Origin: UBA1124 sp963933095
GTDB lineage: Bacteria > Pseudomonadota > Gammaproteobacteria > Pseudomonadales > Cellvibrionaceae
Direction: 5' to 3'
Assembly (NCBI GenBank): GCA_963933095.1
Contig: CAWVSV010000010.1
Span: 1 to 39,073 of the forward strand
DNA: 39,073 nt
Part shown: in pieces, positions 6,149-15,767 of the stretch
How positions within the stretch are numbered: position 1 is the stretch's first letter
Layout: every line of letters begins with the position of its first letter
Notes under the pieces: model-generated
Databases searched by the model: none
Seen by the model: only the letters and a program-made list of their open reading frames with translations
What the model was told of the DNA's origin: nothing
Position numbers and translations under genes: made by a program

Positions 6149-9100
6149 TTAGGCTGCGAGTAATTGTAACAAGTCCGCTACGGCAGTTAAGCGCTGTTCG
6201 GCGGTGTCGGTGGGTATATTAAACTTCAAGCGGCTGCCGCCGTCCATCTGGTAGGTGGCTGGCTGTGTTTGAATGAGCTGAATAATAGTCATAGGGTTTA
6301 TATTGGGTTCGCTGCAAAATTCAATGCGGCCGCCGCTGCCCGAAGCCTCCAGTTTAGTAATGCCAAGTTTGCGTGCGGCAAATTTAAGCTCGGTAACGGA
6401 GATTAAATTTTTACTTGCATCCGGCAGCAGTCCAAAGCGGTCTATCATTTCAATGTTCAGCTCTTTCAATTCGGCTGCATCATTACAGCTGGCTAGGCGC
6501 TTATAAAATACTAAACGGCTATTAACATCTGGTACATAGTCGTCCGGCATAAGCGCAGGGATACGTAGGTTTATTTCTATGTCGGCCGCTAAGGGTTTAT
6601 CTAGGTCAATGTCCTTACCTTCCTTAATGGATTTAACTGCGCGGTCGAGCATGTCCATATAAAGGGTAAAACCGACGGTTTGAATTTGCCCGCTCTGCTC
6701 GTCTCCTAAAAGCTCACCCGCACCGCGAATTTCCATATCATGAGTGGCCAAGGTAAAGCCTGCGCCCAGTTCTTGCGCTCCAGCAATGGCATCTAAACGC
6801 TTAATCGCATCTACGCTCATGCTGCGTTTGTGTGGTGTCATTAAGTACGCATAGGCCTGGTGGTGCGACCGGCCTACACGACCGCGCAATTGGTGTAACT
6901 GAGCCAGGCCAAACTTGTCTGCGCGCTCGATAATTATGGTGTTTGCGCTCGGTATATCGATACCAGTTTCAATGATGGTGGTGCAGACCAGCACGTTGAA
7001 GCGCTTGTGGTAGAAATCGCTCATTACCTGCTCAAGTTCGCGCTCATGCATTTGACCGTGTCCCACGGCGATGCGCGCATCGGGAAGGAGTTCTTGCAGT
7101 TCTCGGGCGCTGCGCTCAATTGACTTAACTTCGTTGTGCAGTACATAAACTTGGCCACCGCGCAGAATCTCGCGTGATATAGCCTCGATAATAGTATTGT
7201 CATCGCGCTCTTGCACAAAGGTTTTAATCGATAGTCTCCGCGGTGGCGGGGTAGCAATAATCGATAGGTCGCGGATTCCTGCCATCGACATGTTCAGTGT
7301 CCGCGGTATTGGAGTGGCGGTCATTGCCAATATGTCGACATTGGCACGAAAGGACTTTAATTTTTCCTTTTGGCCGACACCAAAGCGGTGCTCTTCATCG
7401 ACAATTAATAAACCTAGATTTTTGTATTTAATCGAAGCTTGTAGCAACTTGTGAGTGCCGACAACAATGTCTATTTCGCCGCTTGCAATACGCGCCATAG
7501 CGGCTGTGTTTTCTTTATTACTTTTGAAACGAGACATCACCGCAATGTTGACCGGCCAGTCTGCAAAGCGGTCGCGCAGAGATTGATAATGCTGCTGCGC
7601 CAATAGAGTTGTGGGCGCCAGCAGGGCCACCTGCTTGCCTCCATGGGCGGCAATAAATGCGGCACGCATCGCGACTTCTGTTTTGCCGAAGCCGACATCG
7701 CCACATACTAGGCGATCCATAGCGCGGGGGCTCAGCATGTCTTGACGTACATCTTCAATGGCTTGATATTGATCGGGTGTTTCCTCAAATGGGAACCCAG
7801 CCGAAAACACATCATAATCTGCAGCCGGATCGGCAAAAGCATGGCCTGTTCTTGCGGCGCGCTGGGCATAAATATCCAGTAGCTCGGCGGCTGTATCACG
7901 CACTTTTTCTGCGGCGCGACGCTTAGCTTTGATCCACTGCTCAGAGCCGAGGCGGTGTAGTGGTGCCATTGAACTATCGCCGCCCCCATAGCGGCTAATT
8001 AAATGTAAGCTGGTGACGGGCACGTAAAGATTTGCTTCGTCGGCGTATTGCAGTTGCAGAAATTCGGCGTCTTCTCCGCCGGCACTAATTATTTCTAAGC
8101 CTATATAGCGGCCCACGCCGTGGTCAATATGTACAACCGCATCGCCTACTTTAAGCTCGGTCAGATGCTTAATGACTAGCGCGCTGGTATCGGCTTTGTT
8201 TTTGCGGCGCCGACGTTGTTGTACCCGGGCGCCAAACAGTTGCGCCTCCGTCACGATTGCCAAAGGCCTGTCGCTGCCAAGTACTAGGCCGTTGTCGAGA
8301 GGCGCTACGGTTATGCACAGGGGCGCCTGAGACATTAAGAAATCTTGCCAGTTATGCGCTGTGTTGGGCTTGAGTTTGGCTTGCGCGAGTAGGTCGAGAA
8401 GTACTTCGCGTCGTCCGGCGGACTCGGCGCACAACAATATGCGCCCTGACTGCTGTCTAACACCATTAATAAACTGCTGCAGGGTCGCTAAAGGTTGATC
8501 CGATTTAGCGTCTACGGGCAGTGGTTTTGGTGGTATGGAGTTAAAGTCGGTGCTTAGTTTTTTGTCGGGAAGGTCATCGCGCAACTGTATCTGGGCGTAT
8601 TTTTTATACTGCGCAAACACTTCGTCGGCGCTCAGAAAAATATCGTGCGGAGGCAAGATGGGGCGCTGCAAATCGCCTTTGCGGCTATCAAAACGGTTGT
8701 TAAGCTCTCGCCAGAAACGCTCAAGAGTTAGATTGGTTTGGCCAATATTGATTATTTCTGTATTTTTAGGCAAATAGTCGAATAGGGTTTCCATTTTTTT
8801 GAAGAATAGCGGCAGGTAATATTCGATGCCAGCCGATGGTAGGGCGTCGCTGACATCTTGGTAAACACTGCAGAGTCTGTGATCTACATCAAAGTGGTGA
8901 TGCCAATTGTTACGAAAGCTGCTCACGCCTTCCGGGTCGAGTGGGTATTCACGCGCGGGCAGGAGGCGAATTTCATCAATTTTATCAATGGTGAGCTGAG
9001 TTTCTGTGTCGAAAGTGCGCAGGGACTCAACTTCTTCATCAAATAGATCGATGCGGTAAGGTTTTCGAGCGCCAGAGGGAAAAACGTCGACGATTGAGCC

Positions 9101-9604
9101 GCGCACAGCAAATTCACCATGCTCATAAACGGTGTCTACGCAACGATAGCCGCAGCTTTCAAATTCTGCGCGACGAGCTTTTATATCAAACTGCGAGCCG
9201 TGTTTGATAATTAAGCTATTAGCGCTAATAAAGCTTCGTGGTGCTAGGCGATGCATTAGAGTGGTTATAGGGACAACTAATACGCCGAATTTCACCACGG
9301 CCAGTTGCGATAATGTGCTTAGTCGCTCGGAGATAATATCCTGGTGTGGCGACATATTGTCATAGGGTAGAGTTTCCCAATCTGGCAGCTGTAGAATGTT
9401 TAGTTCTGGTGCAAAGAAAGCCAGTTCGCGCTCTAATTGACTAGCCGTCTGCATGCTTTCGCACACCACCAACGACAAACTTTTACTTTTGCAGGCGTGC
9501 TCAGAGATAGCCAGCGCTTGAGCGCTGCCGTGCAGTGATTGCCAGTAATGTTTTTTATTCTGAGTGATAGGGGTGTTGTCGAACTTTGCAAAAACGTAAT
9601 TCAT
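6149..9604 (-). CDS. mfd: Mfd, transcription-repair coupling factor
   Basis: Encodes about 1151 residues from ATG 9604. Upstream in-frame sequence to 9772 does not look like Mfd, although no strong ribosome-binding site precedes 9604. The UvrB-like N-terminal damage-recognition module includes LQLPDWETLPYD. The CarD-like RNA polymerase-interaction domain (VVHIDHGVGRYIGL) lies near residue 495. The superfamily 2 translocase has Walker A GDVGFGKTE near 640, DEEHRFG near 735 and the later QLRGRVGRS motif. The TRCF C-terminal domain completes it. Mfd removes RNA polymerase stalled at lesions and recruits UvrA, linking it functionally to uvrC later in the window. All motifs are intact. Confidence 0.97.
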   Translation of the reverse strand: MNYVFAKFDNTPITQNKKHYWQSLHGSAQALAISEHACKSKSLSLVVCESMQTASQLERELAFFAPELNILQLPDWETLPYDNMSPHQDIISERLSTLSQLAVVKFGVLVVPITTLMHRLAPRSFISANSLIIKHGSQFDIKARRAEFESCGYRCVDTVYEHGEFAVRGSIVDVFPSGARKPYRIDLFDEEVESLRTFDTETQLTIDKIDEIRLLPAREYPLDPEGVSSFRNNWHHHFDVDHRLCSVYQDVSDALPSAGIEYYLPLFFKKMETLFDYLPKNTEIINIGQTNLTLERFWRELNNRFDSRKGDLQRPILPPHDIFLSADEVFAQYKKYAQIQLRDDLPDKKLSTDFNSIPPKPLPVDAKSDQPLATLQQFINGVRQQSGRILLCAESAGRREVLLDLLAQAKLKPNTAHNWQDFLMSQAPLCITVAPLDNGLVLGSDRPLAIVTEAQLFGARVQQRRRRKNKADTSALVIKHLTELKVGDAVVHIDHGVGRYIGLEIISAGGEDAEFLQLQYADEANLYVPVTSLHLISRYGGGDSSMAPLHRLGSEQWIKAKRRAAEKVRDTAAELLDIYAQRAARTGHAFADPAADYDVFSAGFPFEETPDQYQAIEDVRQDMLSPRAMDRLVCGDVGFGKTEVAMRAAFIAAHGGKQVALLAPTTLLAQQHYQSLRDRFADWPVNIAVMSRFKSNKENTAAMARIASGEIDIVVGTHKLLQASIKYKNLGLLIVDEEHRFGVGQKEKLKSFRANVDILAMTATPIPRTLNMSMAGIRDLSIIATPPPRRLSIKTFVQERDDNTIIEAISREILRGGQVYVLHNEVKSIERSARELQELLPDARIAVGHGQMHERELEQVMSDFYHKRFNVLVCTTIIETGIDIPSANTIIIERADKFGLAQLHQLRGRVGRSHHQAYAYLMTPHKRSMSVDAIKRLDAIAGAQELGAGFTLATHDMEIRGAGELLGDEQSGQIQTVGFTLYMDMLDRAVKSIKEGKDIDLDKPLAADIEINLRIPALMPDDYVPDVNSRLVFYKRLASCNDAAELKELNIEMIDRFGLLPDASKNLISVTELKFAARKLGITKLEASGSGGRIEFCSEPNINPMTIIQLIQTQPATYQMDGGSRLKFNIPTDTAEQRLTAVADLLQLLAA

Positions 9605-9982
9605 AGGGCGGGTGCGTGGCTGCTGGAATTTAAAATGTACGACATTGTAACTGGCTTTAGTTGTGCTGTGCCTACACAGGCTAAAATAGTGGCCAAGAGT
9701 TGGTCTTATTGTACTTTTTTTGCCAGTAAAGCAGAAATACTGCCCTTGAGTCTGGTCAGAAGCGCCCACCAACTCTATAATTGCGCCGGTTTAGCTGTAG
9801 TTGTGTTTGTTCTTTATCAATTGGGTTGATAATTGGTCAGAATAGTACACATATCGAGCTAATCAAAAAAATTACACGCAGTTAGCCCGAGGTATTTCTC
9901 AAAAACAGGTCAGTGACTCGTTTTTCAGGGATGCTTTAGAGAGCTAACGCACTTTATCGAACGAGTGATTAGGCAGAGACGT
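9605..9982. other. Divergent mfd / nqrA intergenic region
   Basis: These 378 bases carry the promoters of mfd (minus) and the nqr operon (plus), which I could not place confidently. The clearest structure is a 7-bp inverted repeat, TTATCAA-N5-TTGATAA, at 9814-9832. No RNA gene is seen. Confidence 0.5.
9814..9832. promoter_or_regulatory. Operator-like inverted repeat upstream of nqrA
   Basis: TTATCAA (9814-9820), the spacer TTGGG and TTGATAA (9826-9832) form a perfect 7-bp dyad about 150 bases upstream of nqrA and 210 bases upstream of mfd. The half-sites are oriented opposite to an FNR box (TTGAT-N4-ATCAA), so FNR is unlikely. It could bind an unknown dimeric regulator; there is no other evidence. 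Confidence 0.3.
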
Positions 9983-11326
9983 ATGATAAAGATTCGTCGA
10001 GGTCTGGATTTACCTATATCCGGCTCTCCCGAGCAGACCATCATAGATGGTCCCAAGTCTCAATCTGTTGCAGTTATTGGCGCTGATTACCACGGTATGA
10101 AGCCAACAATGTCTGTACAGGTAGGTGACAAGGTTAAACTCGGACAACTACTTTTCAGCGACAAGAAGACTGAAGGCGTTAAGTTTACAGCTCCAGCAGC
10201 TGGTACTGTAACGGCTATCAATCGCGGCGCACGCCGTGTATTTCAGTCTGTTGTCATCAATGTCGAAGGCGATGAAGCGATAAGCTTCGAACAGTACAGT
10301 GCCGACAAATTCAGTGGTCTCAGTCGCGATCAAGTTGCCAGCAACTTGATCGAGTCGGGGCTCTGGACTGCGTTACGCACCCGCCCTTACAGCAAGGTGC
10401 CTGCCGTCGACTCCACCCCAGCCGCAATTTTTGTGACAGCAATGGACACCAATCCGCTGGCCGCAAACCCGGAGCTGATTATTGGCGAAACCGCCGATGA
10501 CTTTAGCAATGGTCTGACCTTGCTGAGTAAATTGACCGAAGGCAATGTTTACCTGTGCAAGGCGCCGGGTGCAAAAATTCCCGCCGGTACTGTCTCTCGT
10601 ATCGTGGTTAAAGAGTTTGGCGGCGTTCACCCAGCAGGTAATGTTGGCACTCACATACACAATGTCGAGTCTGTGAGCGCAGGTAAAACTGTCTGGACCC
10701 TTGGCTATCAAGATGTGATTGCTATCGCGCAACTGTTTGCCACCGGCAAGCTGCCCACAGCGCGCGTTGTTGCTCTGGCTGGCCCTCAGGTAGATAAACC
10801 TCTGTTGATCCGCAGCCAGCTTGGCGCCAACTTGACTGAACTGACCGCGGGAAAACTGAAATCTGGTGTCAATCGAGTTGTTTCAGGTTCCGTGTTTGGT
10901 GGCCGTATTGCCGCTGACGCTTATGCCTATCTCGGTCGCTATCACAATCAAGTTTCTGTATTATTGGAAGGTGATGACCGTCCGCTGTTGCACTACTTGC
11001 GACCAGGTTTTAACTATTTCTCGATTATGGGCTTGTACGTTTCAAAGCTGCTGGGCAAGAAAGAGTTTGATTTCACCACTACCACAATGGGTAGTGAACG
11101 CGCCATGGTGCCTATCGGCAACTATGAGCGCATCATGCCACTGGATATTCTTCCAACTCAATTGTTGCGTGCGCTTATTGTTGGCGACACAGATGTTGCC
11201 CAAAAGTTGGGCGCTTTAGAGTTAGATGAAGAAGATCTGGCACTGTGTTCTTTTGTTTGCCCCGGCAAATACGAATATGGTCCAATCCTGCGTGATAACC
11301 TCACCCGTATTGAAAAGGAGGGATAA
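9983..11326 (+). CDS. nqrA: Na+-translocating NADH:quinone reductase subunit A
   Basis: Encodes 447 residues. ATG 9983 is chosen because MIKIRRGLDLPISGSPEQ matches the usual NqrA start and AGGCAGAG precedes it; an in-frame GTG at 9965 would add six residues. The protein is soluble, with an N-terminal barrel-sandwich hybrid domain and a ubiquinone-site region, and sits on the cytoplasmic face of the complex. The Na+-NQR complex oxidises NADH, reduces quinone and pumps Na+ out. This is the first gene of a tight nqrABCDEF operon; nqrB starts 3 bases after its stop. Confidence 0.97.
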   Translation: MIKIRRGLDLPISGSPEQTIIDGPKSQSVAVIGADYHGMKPTMSVQVGDKVKLGQLLFSDKKTEGVKFTAPAAGTVTAINRGARRVFQSVVINVEGDEAISFEQYSADKFSGLSRDQVASNLIESGLWTALRTRPYSKVPAVDSTPAAIFVTAMDTNPLAANPELIIGETADDFSNGLTLLSKLTEGNVYLCKAPGAKIPAGTVSRIVVKEFGGVHPAGNVGTHIHNVESVSAGKTVWTLGYQDVIAIAQLFATGKLPTARVVALAGPQVDKPLLIRSQLGANLTELTAGKLKSGVNRVVSGSVFGGRIAADAYAYLGRYHNQVSVLLEGDDRPLLHYLRPGFNYFSIMGLYVSKLLGKKEFDFTTTTMGSERAMVPIGNYERIMPLDILPTQLLRALIVGDTDVAQKLGALELDEEDLALCSFVCPGKYEYGPILRDNLTRIEKEG

Positions 11327-11329
11327 GAC

Positions 11330-12523
11330 ATGCGTAAATTCCTCGATAGTATCGAGCCGCATTTTCACAAAGGCGGTAAATGGGAAAAGTTCTATGCGCT
11401 TTACGAAGCCATTGATACCGGTTTATTCCGTCCATCTAGTGTAACTAAAACTACCGCACACGTACGCGACGGCATCGACCTGAAGCGCATGATGATTACC
11501 GTCTGGATGTGTACCTTTCCAGCGATGTTTTATGGCATGTACAACGTTGGCTTTCAAGCCAATAGCGGCATGGTTGAAATGGGCATGGTTGCACTTGACG
11601 GCTGGCGCGGAGGCTTTATTGGGCTGTTTGCCGGTTATAATCCCAATAGTTTCTTGGATTGCTTTATCCATGGCGCGGCTTACTTCTTGCCAATCTATTT
11701 CGTGACCTTTGCGGTCGGTGGATTTTGGGAAGTAATTTTTGCTAGTGTTCGCGGTCACGAAGTTAACGAAGGTTTCTTTGTAACTTCCGTGCTATTTGCG
11801 CTTATTTGCCCGCCCGATGTGCCTTTATGGATGGTTGCCCTTGGAATCAGCTTTGGCGTGATTATCGGCAAAGAAGTTTTTGGTGGTACGGGTAAAAACT
11901 TCCTCAACCCAGCGCTAACCGGTCGTGCCTTTATGTTCTTCGCCTACCCGGCAGAGCTTTCAGGCGACACTGTTTGGACTGCTTTGGATGGCTTTACTGG
12001 CGCCACTGCACTGTCTATTGCCAACACCGAAGGTCTGGCTGGTTTGACTAGCACGATGACTTGGATGGATGCTTTTCTCGGTAAGATGCAAGGCTGTATT
12101 GGTGAGACTTCAACACTTGCGATCTTTATCGGTGGTGCGGTTCTTCTTATCGCCAAGATTGCGTCGGTGCGAATTGTGATCGGAGTTATGGCCGGTATGA
12201 TGGCGACATCGTTCCTGTTCAACATGATCGGCTCCGACACCAATTATATGTTTGCTGTACCCTGGTATTGGCATATGGTTCTGGGTGGCTTTGCTTTTGG
12301 TATGATCTTTATGGCGACTGACCCAGTATCTGCTTCTATGACTAATATTGGCAGGCTCTGGTACGGTGCGTTGATTGGCGTTATGGTTGTGTTGATTCGC
12401 GTGGTTAATCCTGCATATCCAGAAGGTATGATGCTGGCAATCTTATTTGCCAATTTATTCTCCCCTCTGATCGATCACTTTGTGGTTCAAGGAAATATTA
12501 AGCGGAGGTTGGCGCGTGTCTAA
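11330..12523 (+). CDS. nqrB: Na+-NQR subunit B (membrane, FMN- and riboflavin-binding)
   Basis: Encodes 397 residues from an ATG preceded by AAGGAGG. Many transmembrane helices follow a cytoplasmic N-terminus. The covalent FMN attachment motif is DGFTGATALS, with acceptor Thr226. NqrB forms the main Na+ channel and is related to RnfD. Flavinylation needs the FMN transferase encoded by apbE downstream. It overlaps nqrC by 8 bases, which implies translational coupling. Length and motif are normal. Confidence 0.98.
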   Translation: MRKFLDSIEPHFHKGGKWEKFYALYEAIDTGLFRPSSVTKTTAHVRDGIDLKRMMITVWMCTFPAMFYGMYNVGFQANSGMVEMGMVALDGWRGGFIGLFAGYNPNSFLDCFIHGAAYFLPIYFVTFAVGGFWEVIFASVRGHEVNEGFFVTSVLFALICPPDVPLWMVALGISFGVIIGKEVFGGTGKNFLNPALTGRAFMFFAYPAELSGDTVWTALDGFTGATALSIANTEGLAGLTSTMTWMDAFLGKMQGCIGETSTLAIFIGGAVLLIAKIASVRIVIGVMAGMMATSFLFNMIGSDTNYMFAVPWYWHMVLGGFAFGMIFMATDPVSASMTNIGRLWYGALIGVMVVLIRVVNPAYPEGMMLAILFANLFSPLIDHFVVQGNIKRRLARV

Positions 12524-13253
12524 TAAAGAGACTACATCAAGAACACTTATCGTCATCTTGTCTTTGTGCTTTGTCTGTTCGGTTATTGTATCTACCGCAG
12601 CGGTGGTGCTTAAGCCAATTCAGGAAACTAATAAAGCGCTCGATTTTAAGCGCAATATTTTAGCGGCAGCAGGTATGCTAGAAGAGGGCGCTGACGTCGA
12701 AGAGCAGTTTAAGCTGATTACCACTAAAACGGTTGATTTCGCATTAGACAAGTACGCTTCAGATGTTACCCCTGAGCAGTTAGCGCAGGAAACTAAGTTG
12801 ACTAGCGATTTAGACATTGCAAAAATTGGCGCCCGCGCTGATTACAGCAAAGTTTATCTTGTTGAAAATGCGGGTAGGCTGGAAAAAATAATCCTACCGG
12901 TTAAAGGCTACGGTCTTTGGTCAACACTTTACGGCTTTATGGCTCTAGAAACTGACACCAATACTATTGTTGGGTTGGGTTTTTATCAGCACGGTGAAAC
13001 ACCAGGTTTAGGTGGTGAGATTGACAACCCCAAGTGGAAATCACTCTGGGTCGGCAAAGAAATCTACGCTGATGATGGCTCTGTTGCGATTACTATCACC
13101 AAAGGACCTGCGCCTGTTGGCGACATCAACAAGGTTGACGGTCTCTCTGGTGCTACGTTGACCAGCAAAGGTGTCGACAACTTAATTAAGTTCTGGATGG
13201 GCGATAACGGTTACGGCCCATTTTTGTCCAACCTTAAAGATGGAGATGCTTAA
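12516..13253 (+). CDS. nqrC: Na+-NQR subunit C (FMN-binding)
   Basis: Encodes 245 residues from GTG 12516, which has GGAGG 7 bases upstream. An earlier in-frame start at 12480 lies inside nqrB and lacks a site. One N-terminal transmembrane helix (about 9-32) anchors a periplasmic FMN-binding domain. The covalent FMN motif is DGLSGATLTS, with acceptor Thr214. The start codon lies 8 bases inside nqrB. NqrC passes electrons towards NqrB and is related to RnfG. Confidence 0.97.
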   Translation: MSNKETTSRTLIVILSLCFVCSVIVSTAAVVLKPIQETNKALDFKRNILAAAGMLEEGADVEEQFKLITTKTVDFALDKYASDVTPEQLAQETKLTSDLDIAKIGARADYSKVYLVENAGRLEKIILPVKGYGLWSTLYGFMALETDTNTIVGLGFYQHGETPGLGGEIDNPKWKSLWVGKEIYADDGSVAITITKGPAPVGDINKVDGLSGATLTSKGVDNLIKFWMGDNGYGPFLSNLKDGDA

Positions 13254-13255
13254 TA

Positions 13256-13909
13256 ATGAAGATTAAAGAGCTACTGTTTTCTCCAGTACTGACCAATAAC
13301 CCAATTGGCTTGCAAATCCTGGGTATCTGCTCGGCATTGGCCGTTACCAGCTCACTGAAAGTGACCTTGGTAATGTGTATTGCTCTCACTGTTGTGACGG
13401 CATTTTCCAACCTGTTTGTTTCTCTGGTGCGCAACCAGATTCCCAACAGCGTTCGTATTATTGCTCAGATGACTATTATTGCCTCACTGGTAATAGTTGT
13501 TGATCAGGTTTTGAAGGCCTATGCCTTTGAAATTTCTAAGCAACTATCGGTATTTGTTGGCTTGATCATCACTAACTGTATTGTGATGGGCCGCGCCGAA
13601 GCCTTTGCGATGAAAAACCCGCCAGGTGCGAGTTTCCTTGATGGTATCGGTAACGGTTTTGGTTACAGCGCAATGCTAATTGTCCTCGCGATAATTCGTG
13701 AGTTGTTTGGTTCCGGTAAGTTAATGGGTTACGAGATTCTGCCCCTAGTTACCGATGGTGGCTGGTATGTTCCTAACGGTCTACTGCTGTTGCCTCCGAG
13801 CGCATTCTTTCTAATCGGTTTGATCATTTGGGCCATGCGCACCTATGACAAGAAGCAGGTTGAAGTTGCAGAATTTAAAATTTGCCCCAACACTGCTAAG
13901 GAGGCTTAA
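13256..13909 (+). CDS. nqrD: Na+-NQR subunit D
   Basis: Encodes 217 residues from ATG 13256, two bases after the nqrC stop. Six hydrophobic helices form one of the paired, inverted-topology NqrD/NqrE subunits (RnfE-like). Together these bind an intramembrane iron centre through conserved cysteines, one of which lies in the NCIVMGRAEAFAM segment. It is the expected length for the family. That cofactor is thought to depend on NqrM, encoded later in this operon. Confidence 0.97.
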   Translation: MKIKELLFSPVLTNNPIGLQILGICSALAVTSSLKVTLVMCIALTVVTAFSNLFVSLVRNQIPNSVRIIAQMTIIASLVIVVDQVLKAYAFEISKQLSVFVGLIITNCIVMGRAEAFAMKNPPGASFLDGIGNGFGYSAMLIVLAIIRELFGSGKLMGYEILPLVTDGGWYVPNGLLLLPPSAFFLIGLIIWAMRTYDKKQVEVAEFKICPNTAKEA

Positions 13910-13912
13910 ATC

Positions 13913-14521
13913 ATGGAACATTATTTAAGCTTGTTCGTGCGTTCGATCTTTATCGAAAACATGGCATTGGCGTTCTTCTTGGGTATGTGTACTTTTATTG
14001 CGATTTCTAAAAAAGTTGAGGCCGCTATTGGTCTTGGCATCGCGGTTATCGTAGTACTTGGTATTACGGTACCCCTGAACTACCTTGTCTATAGCAACCT
14101 TCTCGCCGACGGCGCACTGGCTTGGGCCGGTTATCCCGAGGTGGATTTGAGTTTCCTTGGCCTGATTACTTTTATTGGTATAATTGCCGCTGCCGTTCAA
14201 ATTATGGAGATGGTGCTCGATAAATATATGCCAGCGCTTTACAACGCATTGGGCGTATTTTTGCCATTGATTACAGTGAACTGTGCCATTATGGGTGCGG
14301 TGCTGTTTATGGTTGAGCGTGATTACGATATGGCCGAGTCGACCGTTTTTGCGGTAGGCTCTGGTGTTGGTTGGGCGCTGGCTATTACCGCGCTTGCCGG
14401 TATTCGCGAGAAGTTAAAATATTCTGACATTCCTCACGGTTTGCAGGGTCTTGGCATTACTTTTATCACTGTTGGTTTGATGTCGTTGGGCTTTATGTCC
14501 TTCGGTGGCATCGACCTATAA
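13913..14521 (+). CDS. nqrE: Na+-NQR subunit E
   Basis: Encodes 202 residues from ATG 13913, preceded by AAGGAGG. Six transmembrane helices, with the family segments NMALAFFLGMCTFIA and VNCAIMGAVLFMVERDY. The cysteines in these two segments correspond to the Fe ligands shared with NqrD. It is a homologue of NqrD and RnfA. It starts 3 bases after nqrD and is followed by nqrF 19 bases later. Confidence 0.97.
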   Translation: MEHYLSLFVRSIFIENMALAFFLGMCTFIAISKKVEAAIGLGIAVIVVLGITVPLNYLVYSNLLADGALAWAGYPEVDLSFLGLITFIGIIAAAVQIMEMVLDKYMPALYNALGVFLPLITVNCAIMGAVLFMVERDYDMAESTVFAVGSGVGWALAITALAGIREKLKYSDIPHGLQGLGITFITVGLMSLGFMSFGGIDL

Positions 14522-14540
14522 CCTGCGAGGCTATTAGAGT

Positions 14541-15764
14541 ATGGACATTACTATCGTACTAGGGGTCGTCATGTTCACCGTGATCGTGCTTGCACTGGTT
14601 GCTGTGATTCTGAGTGCCCGCGCCAAACTGGTTAGCAGTGGCGATGTTAAAATTTCAATCAACGGCGAGAAAACTCTCACCGTTGAGTCCGGTGGCAAAT
14701 TGATGCAAACCCTCGCAGCTAACGGCTTATTTTTGCCGTCGGCCTGTGGCGGTGGTGGTAGCTGCGCTCAATGCAAGTGTGTCGTAAATTCTGGTGGTGG
14801 CGGTATGCTCCCCACTGAAGAAGGCTCATTTACAAAGCGCGAAGCTTCTGAAGGGTGGCGCTTGTCGTGCCAAACTCCCGTTAAAGAAGACATGGTTATC
14901 GAAGTTGATGAAGAGGTCTTCGGTGTTAAGCAATGGGAATGCACGGTTGAATCAAACCCGAACGTTGCCACCTTCATCAAGGAGTTGACGCTGAAATTAC
15001 CGGAAGGCGAGAGTGTTGATTTCCGCGCCGGTGGTTACGTTCAGCTTGAGTGTCCGCCGCATCATGTTAAGTATTCTGACTTCCATATTGAAGACGAGTA
15101 CCGCGCTGATTGGGAGCGGTTTGGCTTCTTCAATATTGAATCTAAAGTTAATGAAGAGGTGGTTCGCGCCTACTCAATGTCTAACTACCCAGAAGAGCAG
15201 GGTGTGGTGAAGTTCAATATTCGTATTGCATCGCCACCTCCTGGTTCTAAAGGTATACCCGCCGGTCAAATGTCATCTTACGTCTTTAATCTGAAACCAG
15301 GTGATAAGATGAAAGTTTACGGACCGTTCGGTGAGTTCTTTGCTCGCGAAACCGAAAATGAGATGATCTTTGTTGGTGGCGGTGCCGGTATGGCTCCGAT
15401 GCGCTCGCACATCTTTGATCAGTTGAAGCGATTAAAGAGCCAGCGCAAGATCTCTTTCTGGTATGGCGCACGCTCTCTTAAAGAGTTGTTCTATAAAGAG
15501 GATTACGATCAGCTTGCCCAAGATAATGACAATTTCTCTTGGAATGTAGCCATGTCGGATCCTCAGCCAGAGGACAACTGGGAAGGTATGACAGGTTTCA
15601 TTCACAACGTGCTGTTGGAGAATTACCTAAAAGACCATCCGGCTCCGGAAGATTGCGAGTTCTACATGTGCGGCCCGCCAATGATGAACCAGGCCGTGAT
15701 CAATATGTTAAAAGATCTAGGCGTCGAAAACGAAAACATCATGCTTGATGATTTCGGCGGCTAA
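14541..15764 (+). CDS. nqrF: Na+-NQR subunit F (NADH-oxidising, 2Fe-2S and FAD)
   Basis: Encodes 407 residues. An N-terminal membrane helix (about 4-26) is followed by a 2Fe-2S ferredoxin domain with ligands Cys69, Cys75, Cys78 and Cys110 (SACGGGGSCAQCKC, then LSCQTP). A ferredoxin-reductase domain carries the FAD motif RAYSMSNYP, the NADH site GGGAGMAPMRS and the CGPPMMNQAV segment. It takes hydride from NADH, the entry point of the complex. The extreme C-terminus DDFGG is the usual ending. It is the last structural subunit; apbE starts 3 bases later. Confidence 0.98.
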   Translation: MDITIVLGVVMFTVIVLALVAVILSARAKLVSSGDVKISINGEKTLTVESGGKLMQTLAANGLFLPSACGGGGSCAQCKCVVNSGGGGMLPTEEGSFTKREASEGWRLSCQTPVKEDMVIEVDEEVFGVKQWECTVESNPNVATFIKELTLKLPEGESVDFRAGGYVQLECPPHHVKYSDFHIEDEYRADWERFGFFNIESKVNEEVVRAYSMSNYPEEQGVVKFNIRIASPPPGSKGIPAGQMSSYVFNLKPGDKMKVYGPFGEFFARETENEMIFVGGGAGMAPMRSHIFDQLKRLKSQRKISFWYGARSLKELFYKEDYDQLAQDNDNFSWNVAMSDPQPEDNWEGMTGFIHNVLLENYLKDHPAPEDCEFYMCGPPMMNQAVINMLKDLGVENENIMLDDFGG

Positions 15765-15767
15765 TAA

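Noticed and set aside
9605..9772. N-terminal extension of Mfd by 56 residues
   Set aside because: The extra sequence does not resemble Mfd and the family begins near the ATG at 9604; it also lies in the region expected to hold promoters.
9814..9832. FNR/ANR site upstream of nqrA
   Set aside because: The half-sites are ATCAA then TTGAT with a 5-base spacer, the reverse order of an FNR box (TTGAT-N4-ATCAA).
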